Shown in pieces: positions 22,747-32,536 of a stretch of 64,000 nt of DNA. Position numbers and translations under genes: made by a program. Under the pieces are notes generated by a model. The model was not told the origin of the DNA and searched no databases. It was given only the letters and a program-made list of their open reading frames with translations. Numbering within the stretch: position 1 is the first letter of the stretch; every line of letters starts with the position of its first letter. The DNA is from Asterochloris sp. CNOR1 (taxonomy: Eukaryota > Chlorophyta > Trebouxiophyceae > Trebouxiales > Trebouxiaceae), in the NCBI GenBank assembly GCA_963969365.1, contig OZ017757.1, positions 1,674,001-1,738,000 on the forward strand, written 5' to 3'.

Positions 22747-24853
22747 TCAGGGCATCCACTTTGTGGCCTACTATGCTGTGGGAGAGCGTGGCAGCGAAGG
22801 CCATGCGCGGGACCAGCTCGCCACCCCCAGCATGCACTGGGTCAGCGCTGTGCAGAAGAGCCACCCCGACGCCCTGGTGAGCATGAGCCTTTGCTGGGTG
22901 GCCCAGTCTGCTGTGGAGGGAGCAGGCACATGCAGGCAGCCTCCGCCACTTGCGAGCTTGCCCCCACCCCTGCACTCTGCTGTGGAAGAAGCTGGCACAT
23001 GCAGGCAGCCTCTGCCACTTGACAGCTTGCCCCCGCCCCTGCACTCTGCTGGTTTGACCTGAGGTGCCCATGTCAGATGAGAAAGCATGAGAATGCATGA
23101 GCCTGCATCGGTGTTAGTCGCCAGCTCAGTCAGGCACATGCCGCTCCGTGCAGGAATGACACTCCTTCCCTCGCCTTTGCAGTGCCGGTGGCCACCCCCT
23201 GTTCCCCCCAATTGGTACTGCCCATCTGGTTTTGCTGATGACCTGCTCACCACGCAGCATGCACCCCAATCCTTTGCTGCATGCACGCCAGCGGCAATGG
23301 CTGCCAGCTGCATGTTGCCAGGCTCTGGCGCATCTTGCCTGCTGTGCCTGCCAGGCAGCGGCATCCCACTGCGAAGCCCCGGCGTGCATGCACTGGCTGC
23401 CCTGCAGACAGGCTGCTGCACCCCACAGCACAACTCCTGCAGGCCTGGGCCGCCCTGCCCTGCAGGTGACTGTCATCACTGACCAGACCACACAGCTTGC
23501 AGTCCCCTCCGGCGTGCAGCTCTTCAGGTTCCCGATAAACAAGACCCTCCTGGGCAGAAATGCATGGGCCAACTACTTTCAGTACCAGGTGAGGCCGCCT
23601 GACAGAGCCTGGCTGTGATGTGCAAAGCAGGGACAGACAACATGCCTCCTGCACCAGCTCCAACTGAGGGCCAGGCCCTGACCGCATGTGCAGCACTTCC
23701 AGGCCTGGTCAAAGATGCAGGCATCGGTCAAGCTTGCTTCAGGCTGTCTCACAGACAGCCTTCCTGCTGTACCTGCACCACTCGGGCCAGGCCTTGACAA
23801 CAGCCTCTGCAAACCTCTTACAGGCACAGACAGCCTTCCTGCTGCACCTTCACCACTCAGGGCAGGCCTCAGACGTGGTCTTCATGGACACAGACATCCT
23901 AGTGGTGGATGACCTGGCCACCGCCTTCTGCCAGGAGTTTGACTACGCCCTGACCCTCAGCGATGCAGTGGACATGCCCATCAACATTGGCATGCAGGTG
24001 CGGGGCGGCCTGCTTGCTGTGTCAATTGACCTTCTCCTTTTTGGCAGGCATTCTTGTTTGTCGTGCATTCAACCTGGCAGGCAAGTCTGGGGCAGCCTGC
24101 TTGCTGTGCAAACAATTTTGAGCATGACAGCCACCTTGCTGTGCGTCCTGGCTGCACCTGATGTCAAAGAGAGAGTGTGCACCTTTCAGGCCACGGCCTG
24201 CTCCTGCTGCACGATGCATTCCACAGGACCTCTGCACTGGTGCTGCCAAACCACTTGTGGACAGCAGTGTATGACCGCTTAAGAGCCTCTGTACCTCCAC
24301 CAAGCCATGTGCTGTCTGCCTGCCCGCCCTGCAGTTTGTGCGCAGCAGGACCTACCTGCGGGCAGCCAACTTCCTTCAGAGCATGCTGCTGGGCTACAAC
24401 CTGACAGAGACCTTCGTGGCAGGCCAGATTGCAATCGCAGAGCACCTGGGCATCATGAACAACAGCACAGCCGTGCACAGCCTGCTGGACCGCGCGGTCA
24501 GGCGGGGCGCTGCCTGCATGGAGGTGCCAGATGCGACACACAGCTCAGGGGCTGGCTTCAGGGTCTGCCTCCTGCCCTGCGCCCTGTACAACTACTGCAA
24601 CATGGACCAGAGCTGCTGCACAGACCCTGGGCGGCGCCTGCCCTTTGCCCTGGACAGCCCAACCCGCCTGCAGCAGGCGCGCCCCAAGGCCCTCCACTTT
24701 GTGGGGCACCGAAAGATAGGGCTGGAGGCTGTGCACTCGGCGCTCATCAATGGATCCCTGCTGGGGGTCTACCAGGAGTGGGACCTGCTGCCCCATGACC
24801 AAAGCAAGTACGATAGTTATGGGCAGCGCAGGCAGCTGCTGGAGCAGGCGTAG
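22747..24853 (+). CDS. GT-A fold glycosyltransferase-like protein with DxD motif
   Basis: Exons 22747-22876 (GIHFVAYYAVGE ... WVSAVQKSHPDAL), 23466-23588 (VTVITDQTTQLAVPSG ... NAWANYFQYQ), 23830-23997 (SDVVFMDTDILVVDDL ... MPINIGM) and 24335-24853 (FVRSRTYLRAANFLQSML to the TAG at 24853). The layout of a β-strand, ITD, then FMDTDILV, then MPINIGM-FV matches nucleotide-sugar transferases, where the DxD binds the metal and sugar nucleotide. The last exon has paired cysteines (CALYNYCNMDQSCC), which suits a luminal protein. It would act in the Golgi or at the plasma membrane on an unknown acceptor. I cannot assign a CAZy family. The 5' part is incomplete (see 21762-22184). The introns are full of copies of the exon edges. 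Confidence 0.7.
22909..23047 (+). repeat. Two tandem 69-70 bp units in an intron
   Basis: The units 22909-22977 and 22978-23047 run head to tail at roughly 85-90 percent identity. Both contain GGCACATGCAGGCAGCCTC. They lie in the intron 22877-23465, just after the exon. Confidence 0.85.
23750..23794 (+). repeat. Copy of the acceptor and exon start at 23830
   Basis: ACAGACAGCCTTCCTGCTG followed by a CACCACTC-GGCAGGCC run occurs at 23750 and 23826, 76 bp apart. About 40 of 45 positions agree. The real exon then continues into the DxD codons, while the copy does not. Confidence 0.85.
24076..24109 (+). repeat. Copy of the donor region at 23997
   Basis: The donor CAGGTGCGGGGCGGCCTGC plus TTGCTGTG at 23995-24021 is repeated 85 bp into the intron as CAAGTCTGGGGCAGCCTGC plus TTGCTGTG. 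Confidence 0.7.
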
Positions 24854-25347
24854 GCCTGTCAGATGCAGGCGTGGACTGGGCAGATACCAGGCCTTGCCAG
24901 ATGAGGTTTTGTAGACCAGACATGTTCCATGACATTTCAGGCACGGCCTCATGCACACTGTTTTTATGTAGAATAGGGCATTCAGGCCCCGTTCGTTGTG
25001 CCAGACTCAAACTCCCACCTCCAATTTGGCCCCCTTCCACTGCTATCTGCCTGAGATTTCAGCACTGACCACCTCAGAGCCTTACAAGACCCATGAAGCA
25101 CCGATTGGCTTGGGGATCACATTTTATAGATTGGGTTCATTTCATGATTCATTCAGCCTGGAAGCTCAGCATGCTCTTGGACAGGGCAGGAAGGCCTGCA
25201 ACAAGCAAAGAGCCTCCCAGCCGCAATGCAGGGTGGTGGGTTCAGACACAACAACACACAAAATGTAAGGGCGGTGGGGGCTTGGACACAACAGCTTGGG
25301 GCAGGCGTACAGCTTAGCAATGCAAAGTGTGCAGACAGGGCACAGCA
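24854..25347. other. Convergent intergenic stretch
   Basis: The glycosyltransferase-like stop and the multi-pass protein stop face each other. A TGTAA on the plus strand at 25264-25268 is a possible but distant poly(A) element. No coding signal was seen. Confidence 0.5.
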
Positions 25348-27976
25348 TCAGATGTCCAGCTGTGGCATGTTTCGTACAAGTTGCCTGATGCAGTGCGTCT
25401 TGTAGGTCAGCACGCCAGAGATGAGGGCATGCACGCCATAGAGGACAGCCGTGCTCACACACCTACAGGACACCAGTGCCGTCAACAGTTTCGAGGGCAC
25501 AACAACGTCTGTTTGCACTGACAGGAGATCAATGTTTAGATATGCCAGCATAATTGCCAGCACACTACCACCCAGCCCTGGCTGCCTTGCACACAGGCAA
25601 AAGCTGCTTGCCCAGAGTAAGCTTGAATGGTGCATGACAACAGCAGGGAGTTTTCATGCTACCAGATAGCAGCACCCAAGGTGGGCTGCAATGTGCAGGA
25701 TCAAGGTGAGACAGGCGCTCACGCGACCCACCACTCAGGGCATGCCTGCCAGCACAGCAGTGCTCAGCTGTGGCCACCACGCGAGAACGCCTTGAATTTT
25801 AGCGCATAAGCCAGGCATCCCTGTGATCACAGTCAGGCTGCAGCACAGCAGCATGCCGGCCACTACAACAGCCCTCAGCTCTGGGCTTATCCTGGTGACT
25901 ACCCTGCCCTCACCACAAGACGCAGAAACTCACGTGATCACAATCAGGTTGAAGTTCTGCTCGCAGGTGTGGTCTGCAGGGTCGCACAGGTGCCCCTCGC
26001 CGACAGTGCGAATCACATTTACAGAGATGTAGTGGATGACTGCTGCCAGCGTGGACACAGTGGTGCAGGTGAAGGCCAGGACCTCCACGTGCTGCAGGCA
26101 CAGGCGCAACCCCAGCTCAGCACATGGGCCCCTGCGGCGACCGGCGACTGGCGCGCAGAGGCACGGAAATGCAGCACTGTGGCGATCCACCCAATACCTC
26201 AGACAAGCACAGCTTGTGCTCAGCATGCGGACAGCCACTGCAGTGAGCCATTGGCATGCAGAGGCGTAGGCATGCAGCACTGCAGCAGTTAGCAGCGCCA
26301 CCTGTTGAGCGCGGGCAAGACAAGCATGAGCGAGCAGTATTCCGCCAACAGAAAGCAGCCTCAGACTGATCTCTGCACTGGAATGTGTAAGATGTAACAG
26401 TGACAACGAAGCACAACTCACCTTGAGCTTGAACATGGCTGTGCCTGACATGTTCCATTGCCTGACCATGCAGTATCCCTGTAGACACCAAAGAGGGTCT
26501 TGCACACCGCCTGGCCTTTGGGGTGAGTCGTGCACACAAAATCGCTTGGGGCCTACCAGAATGGTTCGCAGGCTGCCCCACATGCCCAGAATGCCTGACA
26601 GGCAGAACATGCCGCCAAAGACCTGCAGAGGGCATTGTCAACCAGGGTGGTCAGGCTGATACCAGGCCTGACCGGCCCACTTGCTGGAGCAAGCAGTCCC
26701 ATCACCAGCTGCAGTGTGCCTGTTGACACAGGGATGTGCAAAAGTTGGGCCCTGAGCGCTTGAACTGTCTCCTCTCTGCAGATGCTGGTTGCTGATGACC
26801 ACAAGACCAGCACTCTCTGAGGTGTTTGGCAGAGGCCAGTAGGTCACTTGGCAGCAGCCCTGCCGATGCCATTCTGCGGCTGTGCATAAGTACCATACCA
26901 CAGTGCAGCCCCCAGCGCCATTTCAAAGAGCGCCATACGACAACGACACTGCAGTGCTCTGCCAGCAGCCTCTCCAATGAGATTGCTAAAAATTGAACTG
27001 CAGTCCTCTGCCAGCACTAAGCAGCGGCACGCAACAGTGTCTTTGCTGCCCTCTGTCGCAGCCTCACCGTGGCAAAGACGTTGTACTGGGTTGCCAGCAT
27101 GAGGGCTGCGCTGTGCAGGCACGTCAGCAGCGACAGCGTCAGCCACAGGAGGACCCATTTCATCTGCTGGCGCCACACCTTTTGCAGATCTGGGGGGGGA
27201 CCACCCTGGCCTGTCAGGATGGGGACACTCTGCACCTGCACTGGCCAGCAACAGCTGTCAGCACATGCTGTCAGGGCCCTCCGTGATGCCAGGAGCTGCG
27301 CGCAGGAGGCGGCCTCAGGTTGGACTTTGAAGATGACGGCTGCTCAATGCGTGTGGAAAGAGGCGCTCAACAGGCAGGGTGCTATGTGCCAGGCCAGCGA
27401 CAGCTGAGAGCACTCAGGAATGTCAGGCACAATCTGCTGCCAAGGGGCAATGCCACATGAGGCCTGCAGCAAATCTGCTCTATGACAATTCTGACAGAAG
27501 GGTGGTCCCCCTGCGGCTCAATATCCAATGCTTGCAGCACTTGCACAACCAGGGTGGGATTACATGCACATGCATCTCTCAATCCAAAAGGGCCCACAAC
27601 AGCAGCGATGCAACCTCGGCCACCCCACCAAAGACACACCTTCATGCAGATTGCAGCCCTGACATGGCCCCAAGCAGCAGCGCCGCAAGCTTGAGATGCC
27701 CACGGTGGGCTTGCAGCTAACACATGCGGTCTCCAGCCTAAAGTAGGTTTCCAGGACAGAACATAGGAACCTCAAACACCCCACCTGAGTGGTGCCATCC
27801 TCATTGACGCTGTGCACCAGCACAGAGTGGCTGGCCCCAGTTTGCCGGCTGAGCTTGCTGGGAGAGGTGCCCAGCAGGGACTCGGGCTTGGTGCCTAACA
27901 GAGCATCACTCGGGGCAGGTGACATGACGCCCCCGTCCTCTGTGATCAACAGCTGGCCAGACCCAACACGCTTCAT
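25348..27976 (-). CDS. Multi-pass membrane protein of unknown family
   Basis: The first exon (27976 to about 27788) starts MKRVGSGQLLITEDGGV and is Ser-rich with no membrane segment. Later exons each carry a hydrophobic helix: about 27190-27068 (WVLLWLTLSLLTCLHSAALM), about 26623-26560 (GMFCLSGILGMWGSLRTIL), about 26105-25935 (LAFTCTTVSTLAAVIHYISV, then an acidic loop with CDPADHTC) and 25462-25348 (STAVLYGVHALISGVLT ... RQLVRNMPQLDI, stop). Four helices with a Cys-containing loop give a four-pass layout that recalls tetraspanin-like proteins, but the diagnostic CCG motif is missing. I do not recognise the family. Junctions were only partly checked. Confidence 0.55.
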
Positions 27977-28045
27977 CCGCCTGCATGCAGGAGGTCAAGG
28001 CATCCTCTGTGAAAGCACTTGAATGCTGTGACAGCCGGAACCAGA

Positions 28046-28086
28046 GGATGGACAGCTGGCCAGACCCCACCCAGATTATCCGCCAG
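28046..28086 (-). repeat. Copy of the multi-pass gene's start region
   Basis: The start-codon region of the 25348-27976 gene (27943-27980, containing GACAGCTGGCCAGACCCA-like sequence) recurs about 105 bp upstream, outside the coding sequence. Both copies share CAGCTGGCCAGACCC and a CATCCGCC/TATCCGCC end. Confidence 0.7.
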
Positions 28087-28190
28087 CTTACTGCGCATCA
28101 TTCACTATGAACCCTGTCACGGTGTGACCTGCTGACAGCAGGGCGACTGTCAGACTGGCCGTGTTCTAGAAACATGCTTTCTGGGCAGCT

Positions 28191-31100
28191 TCAGGATGCG
28201 TACAGGTCGGCTGACAGGACCCCCATGACCTTGGGAGTCGATGGCTGTGGCAGGTGAATTGCAAACATGCAGCCTGAATTGGCAGCATGAGGTAGCTGCT
28301 CAACAAACCAGCAAGCAACTGCTTGGAAGGCAGCTGGAGGTACGCTGCGCCTGCTGCTGCAGGCTGGAAGCAGCTGGGGCACTGCAGAGGCCCCCTCCCT
28401 GAAGGCTGCAAGCCCAAGCTGCTACAGCATGGCCACTCACGCCCTTGCCGTACGGTGCACCCCGACCCCAGCGCACCTGGAGCCATCAGGGCTGACCACG
28501 TGCTCTTGCAGCAGCAGGCTGCCATCTTCCAGGCGCTTAGCGCTGATGCTGCGGTGCAAATGCCTGTCGCCCCAACCGCCTGGCAACCTGCAGGGCATGG
28601 CTGCCAATGCACTGGAACGGCTCTTTGGACTGAGCACCTGGCAGTGACGCAGGGTGCGCACAAAGGTGGGCATGCAGTTGGTGTACAGCCAGAGCATTGC
28701 TCTGAGGCAATGCGTGGAGCCTGCAGTGCCCTGCACAGACGAAGGAGCCGCAAGAGAGGATACCTGTCAGGCATGATTCCCCAAGGGGCGCTGTGCGCTG
28801 ACGTATCACTGCCGGCTGATGCTGTGCGCTTGAGCAGCAGGGAGGACAGCAGGCGGTCCCTGTGCTGGCCCAGGGATGCACCTGCACAGTTCCCAGCACA
28901 GAGGCTTAAAGACTCCCTGCACCTTGACACCTGGCAGTGTGCAAGCCATCTGGGCCTTGTCCTGGCAGTCAAGCACCTGCACATGGTCCCTGGGTGAGTT
29001 GCTGTACAGAGGGTATGCAGCGGCATGGGTTGAGACATGGTCAAGATAGGGCAGGCAAACAAAGGAATGCAGCAGCAGCATGCAGGCACTGCAGCAGGGA
29101 ACAGCTGCCATGGCAGCTCATGCCAACCGGTTGCACCAGCAGGCAATCCAGGCCCAGCCTCTCGTCCATGCCCTCCTCTTCCCTTTGGCTGTCTGGGGCC
29201 TGCATGTCCCCCAGCTCTGGGGCAATACCTTCCACAGAAGGCTTGGCTGTGATGTCCACAGAGCTGCGTGCGCACACAGGTGAGGGTGATGATTCCAAGC
29301 CCCTCACCTGCTGGCTCGTGCCCCTCTGACCCAGTGCTGCGAACACTGCCCAGCGAAGCCTGCCCGCGGTGCTGCCCAGGGCTGCCCAGCAAGCCCAGGG
29401 CTCCCGCCTGCCCCCCGTAGCCTGCTACAAGGTGCTGCAGGGCTTGCTGATGCAGGCCATGCATGTGGCTGTGGTCTGCAGCGCTGGCCCGACCAGGCAG
29501 CCTGAGCTCGGGCGAGCTGCCCATGCTGCCAGGCTCCTGGTGCCCCTGCCTGGCCTGACCGTCCAGCTGGCTGTCCTCTTGCAGCAGTGGCTCCAGGAGG
29601 GGCTGGTATGAAAACCTGCACAGCCAGGTGAGGGCAGGTGAACATGCGTTCAGGCGCCCTCAGGATGAGCACCCCAGGGAGGACTGCTGCAGTGGCGCAC
29701 AGCCTGGGAACTGCAATCGAGACAGCCTGCCTTGACAGAGTATGCCTGCTTCTCCTGCAGACGCCAGGGCGTAAGACTGGTCTCACACTGGCATCAGCAG
29801 CAGGCTGTTCACAGGGGCACCCCTTGACCGGTGCTCAGGCGGCAGCTGCCCCTTCACCCTGCCGCAGCAGCCATGCGCCCTGCAGGCCACCCAGATCCAT
29901 GTGTGCTGACCTGTGCTGACCTGCATGTGCACTTTTGCACGCAAAGGACACACAAGCAGCCATCAGGGCACTGCGCAGCATGCCACACGTCCATTTGTTC
30001 ATGAACTTTGACTGCAGTGTACTCAAGCACACACCTGGGCTCCTCCCAGGGCGTGGCTGTACCCAACAGGTCCTCGTCAGAGCTCCTGTGCCTGCTGGGC
30101 CTGGTGGAGACCGGCAGGGGGCTGTGCAGGTCGCTGATCTGGCTCCCAAAGTTGCTGAAGTGGCTGCGGCTGCTGGCATGGGTCCCGCTGTGGCTGGGCT
30201 GGCTGCTGTCAGGCTGCATAACGGGCAGCGCTGTGGCTGCATGCTCCAGCAAGTGCTCACACTCTGAGGCGGCATTGCCGCCAGGCCCGCGGTCAATGCA
30301 GGCAGCGCTCCAGGCCTTGTGCAGGGCGCGGTCTGACTGGGCAGAGAAGATGCCGCTGCCCGCCCTGTCCTGTGGGACCGGGTGTCCCCCGCTAGCCCGC
30401 CTGTGGCCTGGGTGCTGCAGCTTGCCACAGCCCTGCTGCTGCTGCAGCTCTGCATCTGGGGGAAAGGGGCTGGCAAAGGCGAGGTCCTGCTGCCCGGCCC
30501 CCTCCTGTGGGACAGACATGGCGTTGGAGGGGTCAGCAGTGCTGCAGCACTGGTGCCAGCGATGATGTCAGTGAATGCTCACGGACGGCCACCTGGTGCC
30601 AGCAGGCAGGCACCAAACAGATGTGCCAGGCATGCGGAGCTGCTGCAGGCAGGCCGCTTGGAAACGACTTGGTGCCAAGGCAGCTCCATCATGCATGGCT
30701 GCGCCTTGTTGTCTGCACTGCTACGCTGTGCTGTGCGGTGCGTATGGCCACAAGGGCGCAAGAAGGGGGCAAGCTCACTGACCTGCTGCATGTCGATGAC
30801 AGGCGCGACATAGCCCTGCGGGGAGGGAGACCTCCACATCATGTCAGTGTATCCCTGGCTCTGACCAGAATTGCTGGGGGCATCTCCTGCAGGAGCAGTG
30901 AACTGTGGGCTGTGCTGAAGCAGAGGCGCAGGGGCGAGGGGCCTGATCAGCGCTGCCTGCTACGCAAGGGCACAAGGATTTGCTGGGGCGCTGCCAGCCC
31001 ACCTGCACCGCATCCAGCCAGGCACCCCCTGCACGACTCTGCGCTGTGCTGGCATGCAGGCGGCTGCCGGCCACCACCTGCAGCTAGATGGCTGACTAGC

Positions 31101-31250
31101 AGTTGCTGCACGCACCAGGACTGAGCAGCTGCTGCTTCTCCTCCCTGTTGCGGCGCCAGCTGAAGGCTCTCTGTGCCCAGGCGCCGTTGAACATCTCCTC
31201 CACAGACTCACTGCTGTCGTTGCACAAAGCATGAAGTGGCGCCAGTGCAC
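28191..31250 (-). CDS. Hypothetical Ser/Gln-rich multi-exon protein
   Basis: Candidate exons on the minus strand are about 31225-31125 (SVEEMFNGAWAQRAFSWRRN), about 30900-30782 (MMWRSPSPQGYVAPVIDMQQ), 30545-30035 (SHFSNFGSQISDLHSPLPVS and SSDEDLLGTATPWEEPR), 29610-29285 (QPLLEPLLQEDSQLDGQ ... MHGLHQQALQHLVAGYGG), about 29265-29150 (VDITAKPSVEGIAPELGDMQ), about 28730-28630 (MLWLYTNCMPTFVRTLRHCQ), about 28560-28450 (LHRSISAKRLEDGSLLLQEH) and a last exon to 28191 (FVEQLPHAANSGCMFAIHLP). The composition is that of a regulatory or scaffold protein with disordered phospho-site-rich linkers. I recognise no domain. The long minus-strand open frame at 28166-29524 crosses several of these exons in the wrong frame downstream of 29285 and is not the gene. 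Confidence 0.4.
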
Positions 31251-31561
31251 GAGGGGCTGCTCAGCAATCACCAAGTCACCATGCACTTTGCACCCAGTGG
31301 TGCTGTCACCTGCAAGTTGAATGGTCGCAGAGGGAGGCCTGAGCACATATGAAGCACTCCTCAGCAAAGGTGACAGGGAGCACAGTAATGATGTGGCCTG
31401 CCTGAGAAATTGTGTCTAAATCTGCCGTGCGAATAACCAGTTCACCAGCCCTGGTGCTGCACAAGGCGCTTTGACATGGAATCTAGCAGCTGATGTCCAA
31501 GTTAAAGTCTTAGTAAAGGTTCGTGCAGTTCCCTCGGTAGCTCAAGCTGGGCTTTGCAGCC

Positions 31562-32464
31562 ATGTTCAGTGTGACAAAAGCTGCCGTGCTGGCTGCTGAC
31601 ACCGTTCTGGCCGTCCTCTGTAGCTACCCCAGTCACAAGCTCTCAGAGAAGGACTCGATGCAAGACAGGCTCATCAGAGCCTCATGGGTCAGCAAGGAGT
31701 TCACAGCTGTCCTGAGCATTGCACTAGTGGCCTGGGCACTCATAGCGCAGCGCAGCATCCTTTGGCAGCCTTGGACGCCTGCAAGCTGCCTGACAGCTGC
31801 ACTGGCCACGCTGGGCCTGGCCTTCAGAATGTGGAGCATGCAGGTCAGCCACTATCTAGTCATGCAGAAATTCCGCTCAGGGGCAACATCAGGTGCCTGC
31901 CTTGGTGCAGCACAGATCTTCCTGTGACCTGCAGGTCCTGGGCAAGCACTTCACTTTCCAGGTGGGCATTCGCTGCAACCACAGGCAAGCCAGTGCAGGC
32001 ACCAGAGCCGCCCCTGCTCTCCTGTGCCAGTGAGACCCAGCATGGATGCAGGTTGGTCAAGACAGGCCCCTATAAGATTGTGCGGCATCCATCGTACATA
32101 GGAGGAGCAGTGGGGTACGTAGCTCTGGCAATGTTCCTTCAGCTGCCAGCAGTCGTGACGGCAGGCAGCGCTGCTCTTCTGGCAGCATTTTTCGGTGAGC
32201 AGGCACCAATGCATTTGCACGCTGGTACTCTGCTGGGCACAGGACTCAGGTTCTACTGCGGCAGCAGACTCCAACACATCATGGCTTGTAGAGAGCTGTT
32301 GCACCAGCCACTCATGCAGCCTTTGGTAATCATGTGGCATGCTGCCAACTGCTGCAGGCATGCGCATACCCAATGAAGAGCAAGTCATGGCGCAGTACTT
32401 TCAACAGGAGTGGACACAGTTCTGCAGCGAAACCAGATGGCGCCTGCTGCCCGGCATTTTCTAA
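31562..32464 (+). CDS. Isoprenylcysteine carboxyl methyltransferase (ICMT)-family membrane protein
   Basis: Four exons, 31562-31843, 31935-31961, 32041-32194 and 32358-32464, join in frame to 189 residues, near the 197 of Arabidopsis ICMT. The protein begins MFSVTKAAVLAADTVLAVL and has about four membrane segments. It carries the SAM-binding block of the family, VKTGPYKIVRHPSYIG, and the C-terminal signature RIPNEEQVMAQYF ... WRLLPGIF. Family members methylate the exposed prenylcysteine of CaaX proteins in the ER, or related lipid-type substrates, so the exact substrate is open. The second exon is only 27 nt and codes VLGKHFTFQ. The phases are 0, 0 and 1 and all fit. No TGTAA was found close behind the stop. 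Confidence 0.85.
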
Positions 32465-32536
32465 ACAGCAGGCAGCATGCGTGAGGGGAGAATATGGTGC
32501 AGCAGGGGACGGCTGAGGAAACGATTTGGAAAGCAT

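Noticed and set aside
28166-29524. A 452-codon open frame on the minus strand, one of the longest in the window
   Set aside because: Only its first part (29524-29285) fits natural codon use. Downstream it is Cys/Trp-rich, in a different frame from better exon candidates, and crosses good splice sites. Long stop-free runs are common in such GC-rich DNA.
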